Source: PWPR01 sp046542315 (GTDB lineage Bacteria > Bacillota > UBA994 > PWPR01). From it: a DNA stretch of 64,000 nt. A model generated the notes under the pieces. It was given only the letters and a program-made list of their open reading frames with translations. It did not search any database and was not told the origin of the DNA. The position numbers were made by a program, and so were the translations under genes. The stretch spans positions 1-64,000 of the forward strand of contig JBKHBO010000002.1 in NCBI GenBank assembly GCA_046542315.1. The letters run 5' to 3'. Shown piece by piece: positions 46,132 to 53,810 of this stretch; position 1 is the stretch's first letter, and every line of letters starts with the position of its first letter.

Positions 46132-46778
46132 TTAAGATAAGTCCTTCAATTTTAGCTGCGGATTTTGCTAATTTAGAATCAGATATAAAAAAAGTAGAGA
46201 ATTCAGCTGATGCATTACATCTTGATGTTATGGATGGTGTTTTTGTACCTAATATTAGTTTTGGTCTGCCAATTGTTAAAGCTATTAGAAAAGTGACAGA
46301 TTTACCTTTAGATGTTCATTTAATGATTGAGAATCCAGGTAATTATATAGAAGATTTTGCGAAAATTGGGTCTGATTATATAACAGTTCACGCTGAGGCT
46401 TGCAGACATTTAAATAGAACAATTAATAAAATTAAAGAGTTAGGATGTAAAGCCGGTGTTTCTTTAAATCCTCATACTGACGAAGCTGTACTGAAATATT
46501 TAATTAAAGATATTGATTTAGTTCTAGTGATGAGTGTAAACCCAGGGTTTGGTGGACAGTCGTTTATAAAAGAAATGCTGAATAAGATAAAAAATATTAA
46601 GAAAATGATAGAAAAAGAAAACGAAGAAGTAATTATAGCAGTTGATGGGGGAATAAATCAGCACAATATTAGTGAAGTGTATAAAGCTGGAGCAACTTTT
46701 ATTATTGCTGGCTCAGCTGTATTTAAAAGTGATGATCCTGCTAAAGCAATAGATGAATTGAAAAATTCTGTAAAATAA
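46128..46778 (+). CDS. rpe: Ribulose-phosphate 3-epimerase
   Basis: A 216-residue TIM-barrel enzyme starting with GTG that overlaps the rsgA stop. SPSILAADFANL is the usual start; metal ligands are in HLDVMDGVFVPN near residue 32 and the phosphate site is NPGFGGQSFI near residue 137, with DGGINQHN near residue 174. It interconverts ribulose-5-P and xylulose-5-P in the pentose phosphate path. Confidence 0.94.
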   Translation: MIKISPSILAADFANLESDIKKVENSADALHLDVMDGVFVPNISFGLPIVKAIRKVTDLPLDVHLMIENPGNYIEDFAKIGSDYITVHAEACRHLNRTINKIKELGCKAGVSLNPHTDEAVLKYLIKDIDLVLVMSVNPGFGGQSFIKEMLNKIKNIKKMIEKENEEVIIAVDGGINQHNISEVYKAGATFIIAGSAVFKSDDPAKAIDELKNSVK

Positions 46779-46801
46779 AAAGAGTCTGCAAACACAGACT
46801 C
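46774..46801 (-). terminator. Terminator for rpmB (minus strand)
   Basis: GAGTCTG (46782-46788) and CAGACTC (46795-46801) form a stem. Read on the minus strand it is followed by TTTTTATTTT, so it mainly terminates rpmB; on the plus strand the tail is poor in T. Confidence 0.75.
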
Positions 46802-46821
46802 CTGACTTTCTAATAAATTAA

Positions 46822-47013
46822 TTAGATAGCTCTAACTATTTTACCTGATTTTATGCATTTTGTACAAACGTTACGACGAACTTTTGAACCATCTTCAATA
46901 ATACGAATTTTTTGAATATTTACATTGTAAACTCTTTTAGTGTGATGATTTGAATGGCTGACATTGTTACCAGTTGAAGGGCCTTTGCCGCAGATATCAC
47001 ATCTTCTAGCCAT
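46822..47013 (-). CDS. rpmB: Ribosomal protein bL28
   Basis: A 63-residue ribosomal protein starting MARRCDICGKGPSTGNNVSHS, the bL28 signature. The ATG at 47013 has AAAGGAGG ten bases upstream; a TTG two codons earlier is less likely. Cysteine pairs CDIC near residue 5 and CTKC near residue 51 show that this is the zinc-binding (C+) form. It is read on the opposite strand to its neighbours. Confidence 0.95.
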   Translation of the reverse strand: MARRCDICGKGPSTGNNVSHSNHHTKRVYNVNIQKIRIIEDGSKVRRNVCTKCIKSGKIVRAI

Positions 47014-47064
47014 TAGCAACGCACCTCCTTTAACTTAATTAGTTGTTATTTACGTACTTTGGAT

Positions 47065-47093
47065 ATTATACATTAATTACTATTGTTTTGCAA
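47065..47093 (-). promoter_or_regulatory. Promoter of rpmB
   Basis: On the minus strand TTGCAA (47088-47093) is followed after 17 bases by TATAAT (47065-47070), about 52 bases before the rpmB start. The plus strand of the same gap has overlapping TATAAT boxes at 47104 and 47109 that may serve asp23, without a clear -35 box. Confidence 0.5.
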
Positions 47094-47140
47094 TCATTAA
47101 TAGTATAATATAATACATGCTTACTTTGGAGGGAAATAAA

Positions 47141-47503
47141 ATGACAAGATTATTAAACAATAATGAATATGGACAAATAATGATAAGTGATGATGTTATA
47201 GCTAGAATTGCTGGAATGGCAGCAATTGAAAGCTATGGTATTGTTGGTATGGTCTCTAGAAGTATGGTTAGAGATAGTTTTGTAGAACTTTTAGGAAGAG
47301 ATAATGTTTCTAGGGGAGTCGAAATTAATAGCGAAGATGAAGAAGGCTTAGTAATAAACTTATATGCCATATTTGCGTATGGTGTGCGAGTTTCAGAAGT
47401 AGCTTATAATATAATGAGAAAAGTTAAGTACATACTAGAAAGTATTGTCGGCGTAAGGGTTAAAAGCGTGAATATACATGTCGAAGGTGTTAGTCAAAAG
47501 TAA
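47141..47503 (+). CDS. Asp23/Gls24 family envelope stress protein (YloU)
   Basis: A 120-residue Asp23 (DUF322) protein. NEYGQIMISDDVIARIAGMAAIESYGIVGM is the typical start of the family, and VAYNIMRKVKYILESIVGV near the end is also conserved. The ATG at 47141 follows TTGGAGGG; an ATG at 47117 lies at the -10 region and is unlikely. It lies next to fakA, as in most Firmicutes, and may link envelope state to fatty-acid uptake. Confidence 0.9.
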   Translation: MTRLLNNNEYGQIMISDDVIARIAGMAAIESYGIVGMVSRSMVRDSFVELLGRDNVSRGVEINSEDEEGLVINLYAIFAYGVRVSEVAYNIMRKVKYILESIVGVRVKSVNIHVEGVSQK

Positions 47504-47519
47504 TAGGGAGCTGAAATAA

Positions 47520-49124
47520 ATGAGTCAAAATAAAAAAGTTGCTAGTGAAGAATTTATGCAAATGTGGGCAATAGCATTAAAAAATTTGCATAATAATATA
47601 GAAATAGTGAATGGACTTAATGTTTTTCCAGTTCCTGATGGTGACACTGGGACAAATATGCATCTTACTTTAAAATCTGCAGTTAACAACATGAGTAAAG
47701 AAGATACGAGCTTGTCAGATATTGCATTAAGAATATCAAAAGGTTCTTTAATGGGAGCTAGGGGTAACTCTGGTGTTATATTATCACAAATACTGAGAGG
47801 TTTTAGCAACTCTCTTTCGGACGTAAATGAGCTAACTGCTCAAGATTTTGCTAATGCATTACAAAACGGTTCAGAAACTGCTTATAAGGCTGTAATAAGA
47901 CCAGTAGAGGGTACAATCCTAACTGTGTGTAAAGATGCAGCTAAAGTAGCTATTGAGAGCGCTGAAGAAGGTAATAATCTACTTAAAGTAATGAGAGATA
48001 CAATAGAAGAAGCATCAGCTTCTTTAGAAAGAACTCCTGATTTATTACCAGTATTAAAAAAGGCAGGAGTTGTTGATGCTGGTGGAAAAGGATTACTAAT
48101 TATAATGCAAGGTTGGTACAAAGCTTTAGCTGGTGATAAAGTAGATCTAGCACAAGAACTACCTTCAAAAGCCCAACAAAAACAACAACTTCCTACAGAA
48201 GAAGAAGGTTATGGTTATTGTACTGAGTTCATGATCAAAGCTGATGAAAAATACACTGAAGAAATAACTAAAACTTTTGATCAAATTGGAGAATCTTTAG
48301 TTGTTGTAGGTATAGATGATATAATAAAAGTTCATGTACACTCTACAAATCCAGGAGTAATTTTAGAAGAAGCTTTAAAATTTGGTGAGCTCATTAATAT
48401 AAAAATTGAGAACATGCAAGAACAACACTCACATATTCAATCTTATGAAGAAGAACCAAGAGAAAAGTTAGATACTGCACTAATAGCTGTAGGTGTAGGT
48501 GAAGGAATTAGTGAGATATTTAGGAGCATGGGAGCCAATTATATAATCGAGGGTGGACAGACCATGAACCCTAGTACAGAAGATATTGTGTCAGCTATAC
48601 AAAAATTGAATGCTGAGAATGTCTATATTTTACCAAATAACTCTAATATTATTCTTGCAGCAGAGCAAAGTAAAGATTTAGTGGATGCTAATGTTGCTGT
48701 CATTCCAAGCAAAAACATACCTCAGGGATTTGCTGCAATGATGGGATATAATCCTGAAGGGGACTTTGAAGAAGTTAGAGAGAACATGATTTCTAATATG
48801 AGCTATGTAAACAGTGCTGAGATTACTTTCGCTACTAGAGACTTTAAAGCAGATTTTGGTAACATTGAAAAAGGTGATGTAATCGGTATCAATAATGGAG
48901 ATATTATTGTAGCAAGTAAAGATCCAGATACTGTGTTATACGCGACTTTAGATAAGATGGTAGATGATGATACTGAGATAATCTCTGTATTCACAGGTAA
49001 TGGTTATCATGAAGAAGATAGTGATTTGTTATTAGAGCAACTTCAAGAGAGGTATCCTGATTATGATATTGAAGTCCATTATGGTGGACAACCGTTATAT
49101 TACTTTTTAATATCAGTTGAGTAG
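47520..49124 (+). CDS. fakA: Fatty acid kinase catalytic subunit FakA (DhaL/DegV-related, YloV)
   Basis: A 534-residue protein. The N-terminal DhaL-like kinase domain (about residues 8-205) has VNGLNVFPVPDGDTGTNMHLTL with the Mg-binding aspartates, and GARGNSGVILSQILRG. The rest contains the middle and C-terminal domains of YloV. FakA phosphorylates fatty acids carried by a FakB (DegV) protein; no fakB gene is in this window. It is co-transcribed with the Asp23-like gene. Confidence 0.9.
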   Translation: MSQNKKVASEEFMQMWAIALKNLHNNIEIVNGLNVFPVPDGDTGTNMHLTLKSAVNNMSKEDTSLSDIALRISKGSLMGARGNSGVILSQILRGFSNSLSDVNELTAQDFANALQNGSETAYKAVIRPVEGTILTVCKDAAKVAIESAEEGNNLLKVMRDTIEEASASLERTPDLLPVLKKAGVVDAGGKGLLIIMQGWYKALAGDKVDLAQELPSKAQQKQQLPTEEEGYGYCTEFMIKADEKYTEEITKTFDQIGESLVVVGIDDIIKVHVHSTNPGVILEEALKFGELINIKIENMQEQHSHIQSYEEEPREKLDTALIAVGVGEGISEIFRSMGANYIIEGGQTMNPSTEDIVSAIQKLNAENVYILPNNSNIILAAEQSKDLVDANVAVIPSKNIPQGFAAMMGYNPEGDFEEVRENMISNMSYVNSAEITFATRDFKADFGNIEKGDVIGINNGDIIVASKDPDTVLYATLDKMVDDDTEIISVFTGNGYHEEDSDLLLEQLQERYPDYDIEVHYGGQPLYYFLISVE

Positions 49125-49144
49125 ATTTTAAAGAGATGGTATAA

Positions 49145-49708
49145 ATGAGAATAATTGCCGGTGTAGCAAAAGGTAGAAAAATTTATAGTGGAGACATAGG
49201 TGGAACTAGGCCAACTCTTGATAGAGTTAAAGAATCTTTATTTAATATTATCGAGTATCCCCTAAATTGTAATACTGTTTTGGACTTGTTTGCAGGAACA
49301 GGAAACTTAGGTCTAGAAGCCCTTAGTCGAGGAGCTGATTTTGCAACATTTGTAGATATTAATAAAGAATGCTGTAAATTAATAAGAAGAAATGTAGATT
49401 TACTAAATTTTAATGACATCTCAGAAATTATTAATATTAAATCAGAATCGTTTCTCCAGATGACTAAACAAAAATATGATATTATTTTTATGGATCCGCC
49501 ATATCACAATCAAGGATTAATATATTCAGCTATTAATATAATATGTGAAAAAGATATATTAAAAGATGGCGGTATTATTATAATAGAGCATGATGATAAT
49601 TTTAAACCAAAATGCAAACCAAATGACATAAGAAAGTATGGTTCTACTTTTCTTTCATTTTATAACAAAGAAAAACTGTTAACTTTTAAAAACTTTAAGA
49701 ATTTATAG
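49145..49708 (+). CDS. rsmD: 16S rRNA m2G966 methyltransferase RsmD
   Basis: A 187-residue SAM methyltransferase. MRIIAGVAKGRKI and TRPTLDRVKESLFNII are family starts; DLFAGTGNLGLEALSRGA near residue 48 binds SAM; MDPPYHNQG near residue 116 is the catalytic DPPY motif. coaD follows, its usual partner. Confidence 0.93.
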   Translation: MRIIAGVAKGRKIYSGDIGGTRPTLDRVKESLFNIIEYPLNCNTVLDLFAGTGNLGLEALSRGADFATFVDINKECCKLIRRNVDLLNFNDISEIINIKSESFLQMTKQKYDIIFMDPPYHNQGLIYSAINIICEKDILKDGGIIIIEHDDNFKPKCKPNDIRKYGSTFLSFYNKEKLLTFKNFKNL

Positions 49709-49722
49709 TGAGGAGACAGAAC

Positions 49723-50217
49723 ATGAGAAAAGCTGTTTATCCTGGTAGTTTTGACCCTTTAACTTTAGGTCATATAGATATAATAAAAAGAGCAGCAAAA
49801 AACTTTGATGAACTTATAGTAGCTGTTGTGAGAAATCCTTCAAAAAATCCACTTTTTAGTGCTGAAGAAAGAGTAGAAATGATTGAACATGCTACAAAAG
49901 ACCTGCCTAACGTAAAAGCGGATCATTTTCAAGGACTACTGATTCATTATGTAGAATCTGTAGGTTCTGAGATAATAATTAAAGGATTAAGAGCTATCAC
50001 GGATTTTGAGTATGAATTCCAAATGGCTTTAATGAATAGAAAACTAGATTCTAACATAGACACCATGTTCTTAATGACTAGAAACAAGTATTCATATCTT
50101 AGTTCTAGCATGGTAAAAGAAGTTTTTAAACTTGGTGGAGACGTATCATGTTTAGTTCCAGAGTATGTTTTAGAAAAGTTGAAAGAAAAGATTAAGCCAG
50201 AGGTTAAGACTATATAA
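49723..50217 (+). CDS. coaD: Phosphopantetheine adenylyltransferase
   Basis: A 164-residue nucleotidyltransferase of CoA synthesis. AVYPGSFDPLTLGHIDII near the start contains the T/HxGH-type active site (T-x-G-H), and KGLRAITDFEYEFQMALMNR near residue 88 and YSYLSSSMVKEV near residue 125 complete the family set. The ATG at 49723 has GAGGAG seven bases upstream; a GTG at 49708 overlaps rsmD and is less likely. Confidence 0.95.
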   Translation: MRKAVYPGSFDPLTLGHIDIIKRAAKNFDELIVAVVRNPSKNPLFSAEERVEMIEHATKDLPNVKADHFQGLLIHYVESVGSEIIIKGLRAITDFEYEFQMALMNRKLDSNIDTMFLMTRNKYSYLSSSMVKEVFKLGGDVSCLVPEYVLEKLKEKIKPEVKTI

Positions 50218-50291
50218 GCAAGAATTTTAAATAAATGAAGACTGATGTAGCAAATACTAAATTGATAAAATACAATGAGAGGAGATCTATT

Positions 50292-50429
50292 GTGAAACAT
50301 ATAAAACCAATTAATAGTCCAAACTTAGTTAATTTTACTACACCGTGCAAAGAGTGCAAGACATCATGTCAATCAGCTTGTAAGACTTCATGTACAGTTA
50401 GTAATCAAGAATGTGAAAGTAATAAGTAG
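50292..50429 (+). CDS. scfA: SCIFF peptide (six cysteines in forty-five residues), thioether RiPP precursor
   Basis: A precursor peptide of exactly 45 residues with six cysteines at positions 19, 22, 26, 30, 34 and 41. The core CQSACKTSC followed by NQEC is the hallmark of the SCIFF family. The start is GTG at 50292, eight bases after GAGGAG; codons further upstream are in frame but have no ribosome site. The maturase ScfB, encoded next, forms a sulfur-to-alpha-carbon thioether in such peptides. SCIFF is nearly universal in Clostridia, and its role is unknown. A terminator separates it from scfB. Confidence 0.93.
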   Translation: MKHIKPINSPNLVNFTTPCKECKTSCQSACKTSCTVSNQECESNK

Positions 50430-50435
50430 TATATT

Positions 50436-50458
50436 TGCCCCTTTTTTGGGGCATTTTT
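50436..50458 (+). terminator. Terminator between SCIFF and scfB
   Basis: TGCCCC (50436-50441) pairs with GGGGCA (50448-50453), followed by a T run. It lies only a few bases after the peptide gene and 24 bases before scfB, so read-through probably sets a low level of maturase compared with peptide. Confidence 0.85.
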
Positions 50459-50481
50459 AAATATAGAAGGAAGTGAGTTAT

Positions 50482-51834
50482 TTGAAAGTGCACGTTTTTG
50501 AAGCATTAGGAGAACATCTAGTTTTAGATGTTGGTAGTGGAGTATTGCATCGTGTCGATAAAGACGCAGCTGAAGTAATAGATCTTATCTCAAAAGGATA
50601 TGAAGAAAAAGAAATAATCGAAATATCAGACATAGAAAATAGTATAGTCAAAGAGGTAATTGAAGAGGTAAATATTTTAAAAGAGAAAGGATTAATATTT
50701 GCTGATGAAATAGTTACCGAATATAGCCCAAAGCTAGATGATACAGTAGTAAAAGCTTTATGTTTGCATATAGCACATGACTGTAATATGAGATGTCAGT
50801 ATTGTTTTGCAGAAACAGGAGAGTATAAAGTTGGAAAAAGAGAGTTGATGAGTATTGAAGTCGCCAAAAAAGCTATTGATTATTTACTCGAAAGCTCTTT
50901 AACGAGGACAAACCTGGAAGTAGATTTTTTTGGAGGAGAGCCATTATTAAATTTTGAGGTAGTTAAAGAAACTGTTAAATATGCAAAAGCAAAAGAAGTT
51001 TCTTTTAATAAAAATATTAGATTTACATTGACTACTAATGGAATTTTACTTGATGATAAAAAAATAGACTCTATAAAAGATAATGAGATTCAGTTAATTA
51101 TGAGTCACGATGGAAGAGAAGAAGTTCATAATAAAATGCGACCTTTAACGGGGAAGAAAGGAAGCTATAAAAGAGTAACTAAAAACTTTAAAAACGCAAT
51201 TATCAAAGGTATAAAAGACTATCATATCAGAGGCACATTTACTTCATATAATAAGGACTTTATGAAAGATATAAAGCATATTATAGAATTAGGATTTAAT
51301 AAAATTTCATTTGAACCAGTTGTAACAGACTTAAAAGAAGAATACGCCTTACACGAGAGTGACCTAACTTATTTAAAGGATGAGTATAAGAAACTGGCAG
51401 AGTATTATTTGGATGAGCACAAGAATAATAATCCATTTACTTTCTTTCATTATGAAATCGACCTTAATCAAGGTCCTTGTCTAGCAAAAAGGCTATCAGG
51501 GTGTGGTGCTGGATATGATTATCTTGCAGTTGCTCCAAACGGTGACTTATATCCTTGCCATCAGTTTGTTGGAATTGATGAATTTAAAATGGGTAACGTA
51601 TCAACTTCAGGCTATAAAAAGGATATAGCAGAAAAATTTATAAATGCACATGTGTTAAACAAATCTAAATGTAACGATTGTTTTGCCAAATATTATTGTA
51701 GTGGTGGGTGTCACGCTGATGCATACTTTAGGAATGGTAATTTCTATGAACCTGTTGATTTCAGTTGTGAACTTCAAAAAACAAGAGTGGAATACGCCTT
51801 GGCAATTAGAGCATGCTTAAACAATGAAAAATAG
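50482..51834 (+). CDS. scfB: SCIFF radical SAM maturase (thioether-forming)
   Basis: A 450-residue radical SAM-SPASM enzyme. The TTG at 50482 is chosen because AAGGAAGTGA, almost the full anti-Shine-Dalgarno complement, lies eight bases before it; GTG at 50473 falls inside that site. An N-terminal RiPP-recognition-like part (residues 1-90, with DVGSGVLHRVDKDAAEVID) is followed by the cluster cysteines C101, C105 and C108 in CNMRCQYC and FFGGEP. The C-terminal cysteines (CGAG, CHQF, CNDCFAKYYCSGGC) hold the auxiliary clusters. It installs the thioether in SCIFF. Confidence 0.93.
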   Translation: MKVHVFEALGEHLVLDVGSGVLHRVDKDAAEVIDLISKGYEEKEIIEISDIENSIVKEVIEEVNILKEKGLIFADEIVTEYSPKLDDTVVKALCLHIAHDCNMRCQYCFAETGEYKVGKRELMSIEVAKKAIDYLLESSLTRTNLEVDFFGGEPLLNFEVVKETVKYAKAKEVSFNKNIRFTLTTNGILLDDKKIDSIKDNEIQLIMSHDGREEVHNKMRPLTGKKGSYKRVTKNFKNAIIKGIKDYHIRGTFTSYNKDFMKDIKHIIELGFNKISFEPVVTDLKEEYALHESDLTYLKDEYKKLAEYYLDEHKNNNPFTFFHYEIDLNQGPCLAKRLSGCGAGYDYLAVAPNGDLYPCHQFVGIDEFKMGNVSTSGYKKDIAEKFINAHVLNKSKCNDCFAKYYCSGGCHADAYFRNGNFYEPVDFSCELQKTRVEYALAIRACLNNEK

Positions 51835-52198
51835 CGGGTTATATCAAATTTTTACTTTTTTACCAGTTACAACTGAAGTGAAAGTTGGCAAGTTAGGAAG
51901 TTTTACATTTGTAAAAGGATCCTATATATATACAGGAAGTGCAAAGAGTGGACTACAAGCTAGAGTAAGCCGTCATCTCTCTAAAAGAAAAAAAATGCAT
52001 TGGCATTTAGATTATTTTCTTAGACATGCGTTTGTAACAAAAGCTCATTTATATTATGAACCAAAGTTGACAGAATGCATGTTGAATAAAAAAACATCTG
52101 AATCATATACCAATGCTATTTTCCCTGTAAAAGGATTTGGAGCAAGTGATTGTAATTGTTACTCACACCTTATATATTTAAAAGATACTCCAAATTGA
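51824..52198 (+). CDS. GIY-YIG-like DUF123 protein
   Basis: A 124-residue protein with FVKGSYIYTGSAKSGLQARVSRHL near residue 30 and KKMHWHLDYFL near residue 64, the conserved blocks of DUF123, a GIY-YIG nuclease-like family. It overlaps scfB by 11 bases and so is probably translated with it, but DUF123 genes usually occur near endonuclease genes, and a link to SCIFF is not established. It converges on the M20 remnant with only 22 bases between them. Confidence 0.75.
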   Translation: MKNSGLYQIFTFLPVTTEVKVGKLGSFTFVKGSYIYTGSAKSGLQARVSRHLSKRKKMHWHLDYFLRHAFVTKAHLYYEPKLTECMLNKKTSESYTNAIFPVKGFGASDCNCYSHLIYLKDTPN

Positions 52199-52220
52199 TA
52201 TATTATTATGTATTATTGTT

Positions 52221-53525
52221 TTACTTGATATTAACAAACTCATCCCATAGATTGAGATATTCTTCTTTATTCATTTTGGGTTGAGTTCCTTTTATTTTTA
52301 GACCAACTTCAGCTTTATCTGCTAAAATATCAATAGCTGTCATAGCTAATATCTTAGCTGGTACTATAAAAGCCAAGTAAGGATCTTCTATTTCATACTT
52401 TTTTGTGTGACCGCTGCCTTTCATTCCTCCAACATATGGGTGAATTGCTGGCATTATGTGCATTACATCCCCAATATCTGATGAACCAGTACCGTGTCCG
52501 CCTTTAACAACATTATCGCAACCAACTACTTGTTCAGCATTAATTTTAAATAACTCTGTTAAATCAGGATCGTTGAATCTTGGTAAAAATCCTGGAATTT
52601 CCTTGATATCAACATCTGCACCAACAGCCATTGCTCCAGCTTTCAATGCGCGGTTAACTTTTTGACTTGCTTCTAAAACAGCATCCATTGTAGCTCCTCT
52701 AACATAAGTTTCGATTCTTACATCAGCTGGTACAATGTTTACTAAATCCCCACCTTTAGTGATAATAGGGTGTACCCTAATATGGTCATCATCTTTAAAA
52801 GTTTCTCTTTGAGCATGAATCGCCTGTAATCCGATTATTGCTGCATTTAAAGCATTCACACCATTATGTGGGGCTCCTCCTGCATGAGCTTCTTGACCCT
52901 TATATTTAATTAATTTTGTAACAAAACCATTAGATGTACCATCTACCACTACCTTTGCGTCTCCTAGCAGTAGAGTGAAACATAATTGTCATATCAATAT
53001 CGTCTAGAGCACCAATTTTAATGAGTTCTTGTTTGCCGCCTAAAAACTTAATTTTACCTGCATCGATTAAACGTTGCCTAAATTCAACTTCTACTGGCTC
53101 TTCAGCTGGAACTGCAATAAAAGCAATATTCCCGTCCAAATATTCATTAGCATTTGTCAATGTTAACCCCATTGCCGCTCCTAACATTGCTGCTATCTGC
53201 GCATTATGACCACAAGAGTGAGCTGCACCTGTAGTAACATCTGCAAATGGATGCTCTGGACATAAAACAGCATCTAGCTCACCCATAATGCATAGATTAA
53301 CTTTTTCACTTTTGCCTTTAAGCCAAGCTTTTGCGCCTGTTATTGCCAACTCATTTTCATAAGGAAGATTTAATTCATTAAAAACTTCTTCGGCGACTTT
53401 TACTGTTTCAAACTCTTTATAACCTAACTCTGGTTTCTCAAAAATTTCTGTCCTATACTAATAATCTTTTCTTGATTTTTATCAATTTCTTTACAAACTA
53501 AATCCTTTAATTCTTGTTTATTCAT
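52221..53525 (-). pseudogene. M20-family amidohydrolase/peptidase, two frameshifts
   Basis: The intact reading would be a M20D amidohydrolase of about 430 residues. From ATG 53525 the first 25 codons run in one frame; near 53450 the frame shifts by one base (a G seems lost in GGACA-GAA) and continues with EIFEKPELGYKEFET. Near 52963 a second, opposite shift occurs (an extra base in AGGAGAC), after which VVVDGTSNGF continues to the stop at 52221. Metal-binding GELDAVL, SCGHNAQ, PAEEPVEVE and KGGHGTGSSDIGD are otherwise intact. The two shifts almost cancel, so recent inactivation or sequence error are both possible. The ribosome site is weak. Confidence 0.8.
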
Positions 53526-53716
53526 TTCCTATTAATAACTTAGTTTTCACTAAATTATATCTCCTTTTCTTTTTTTGTGTGATTTTTATACCTAAACTAA
53601 TTTGATAATAAAAACTAAAAAACCTCTAAATAAATTTTAATTATTATAAAAAAAAGTTGTTAAATAAAAGGAATTTACAGATGTATCTAGAATATTATTA
53701 TAGAGGTGTGATATTA

Positions 53717-53764
53717 ATGAAAAAACACTTTAACGAGATATATGATTTAGGACATGGACAATAG
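53717..53764 (+). CDS. Possible hut leader peptide (15 residues)
   Basis: A small frame reading MKKHFNEIYDLGHGQ, with AGAGGTG nine bases upstream of its ATG. Its last codons and stop lie inside the left arm and loop of the terminator that precedes hutH. Two of its 15 residues are histidine (positions 4 and 13). This arrangement suggests translation-linked attenuation of the histidine-degradation operon, but the peptide is too short to be sure it is real. Confidence 0.4.
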   Translation: MKKHFNEIYDLGHGQ

Positions 53765-53778
53765 TTCATGTCCTTTTT
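53749..53778 (+). terminator. Terminator/attenuator upstream of hutH
   Basis: AGGACATG (53749-53756) pairs with CATGTCCT (53767-53774), followed by five T residues, 33 bases before the hutH start. There is no full gene ahead of it on this strand, so it is best read as an attenuator of the hut operon. The rest of the 285-base gap from 53526 is AT-rich with possible promoter boxes (TTTACA at 53674, TATTAT at 53696) that I cannot assign firmly. Confidence 0.7.
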
Positions 53779-53810
53779 ACTTTATTAAGATAAAGAAAAG
53801 AGGGGCTACT

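Noticed and set aside
47104..47114. Overlapping TATAAT boxes as a firm promoter for the Asp23-like gene.
   Set aside because: No acceptable -35 box lies at 16-18 bases upstream on the plus strand; they are mentioned only as possible -10 elements.
52221..53525. Programmed ribosomal frameshifting in the M20 gene.
   Set aside because: It would need two different shifts in opposite directions, and neither site shows an in-frame slippery heptamer or a following pseudoknot. Mutation or sequence error is simpler.
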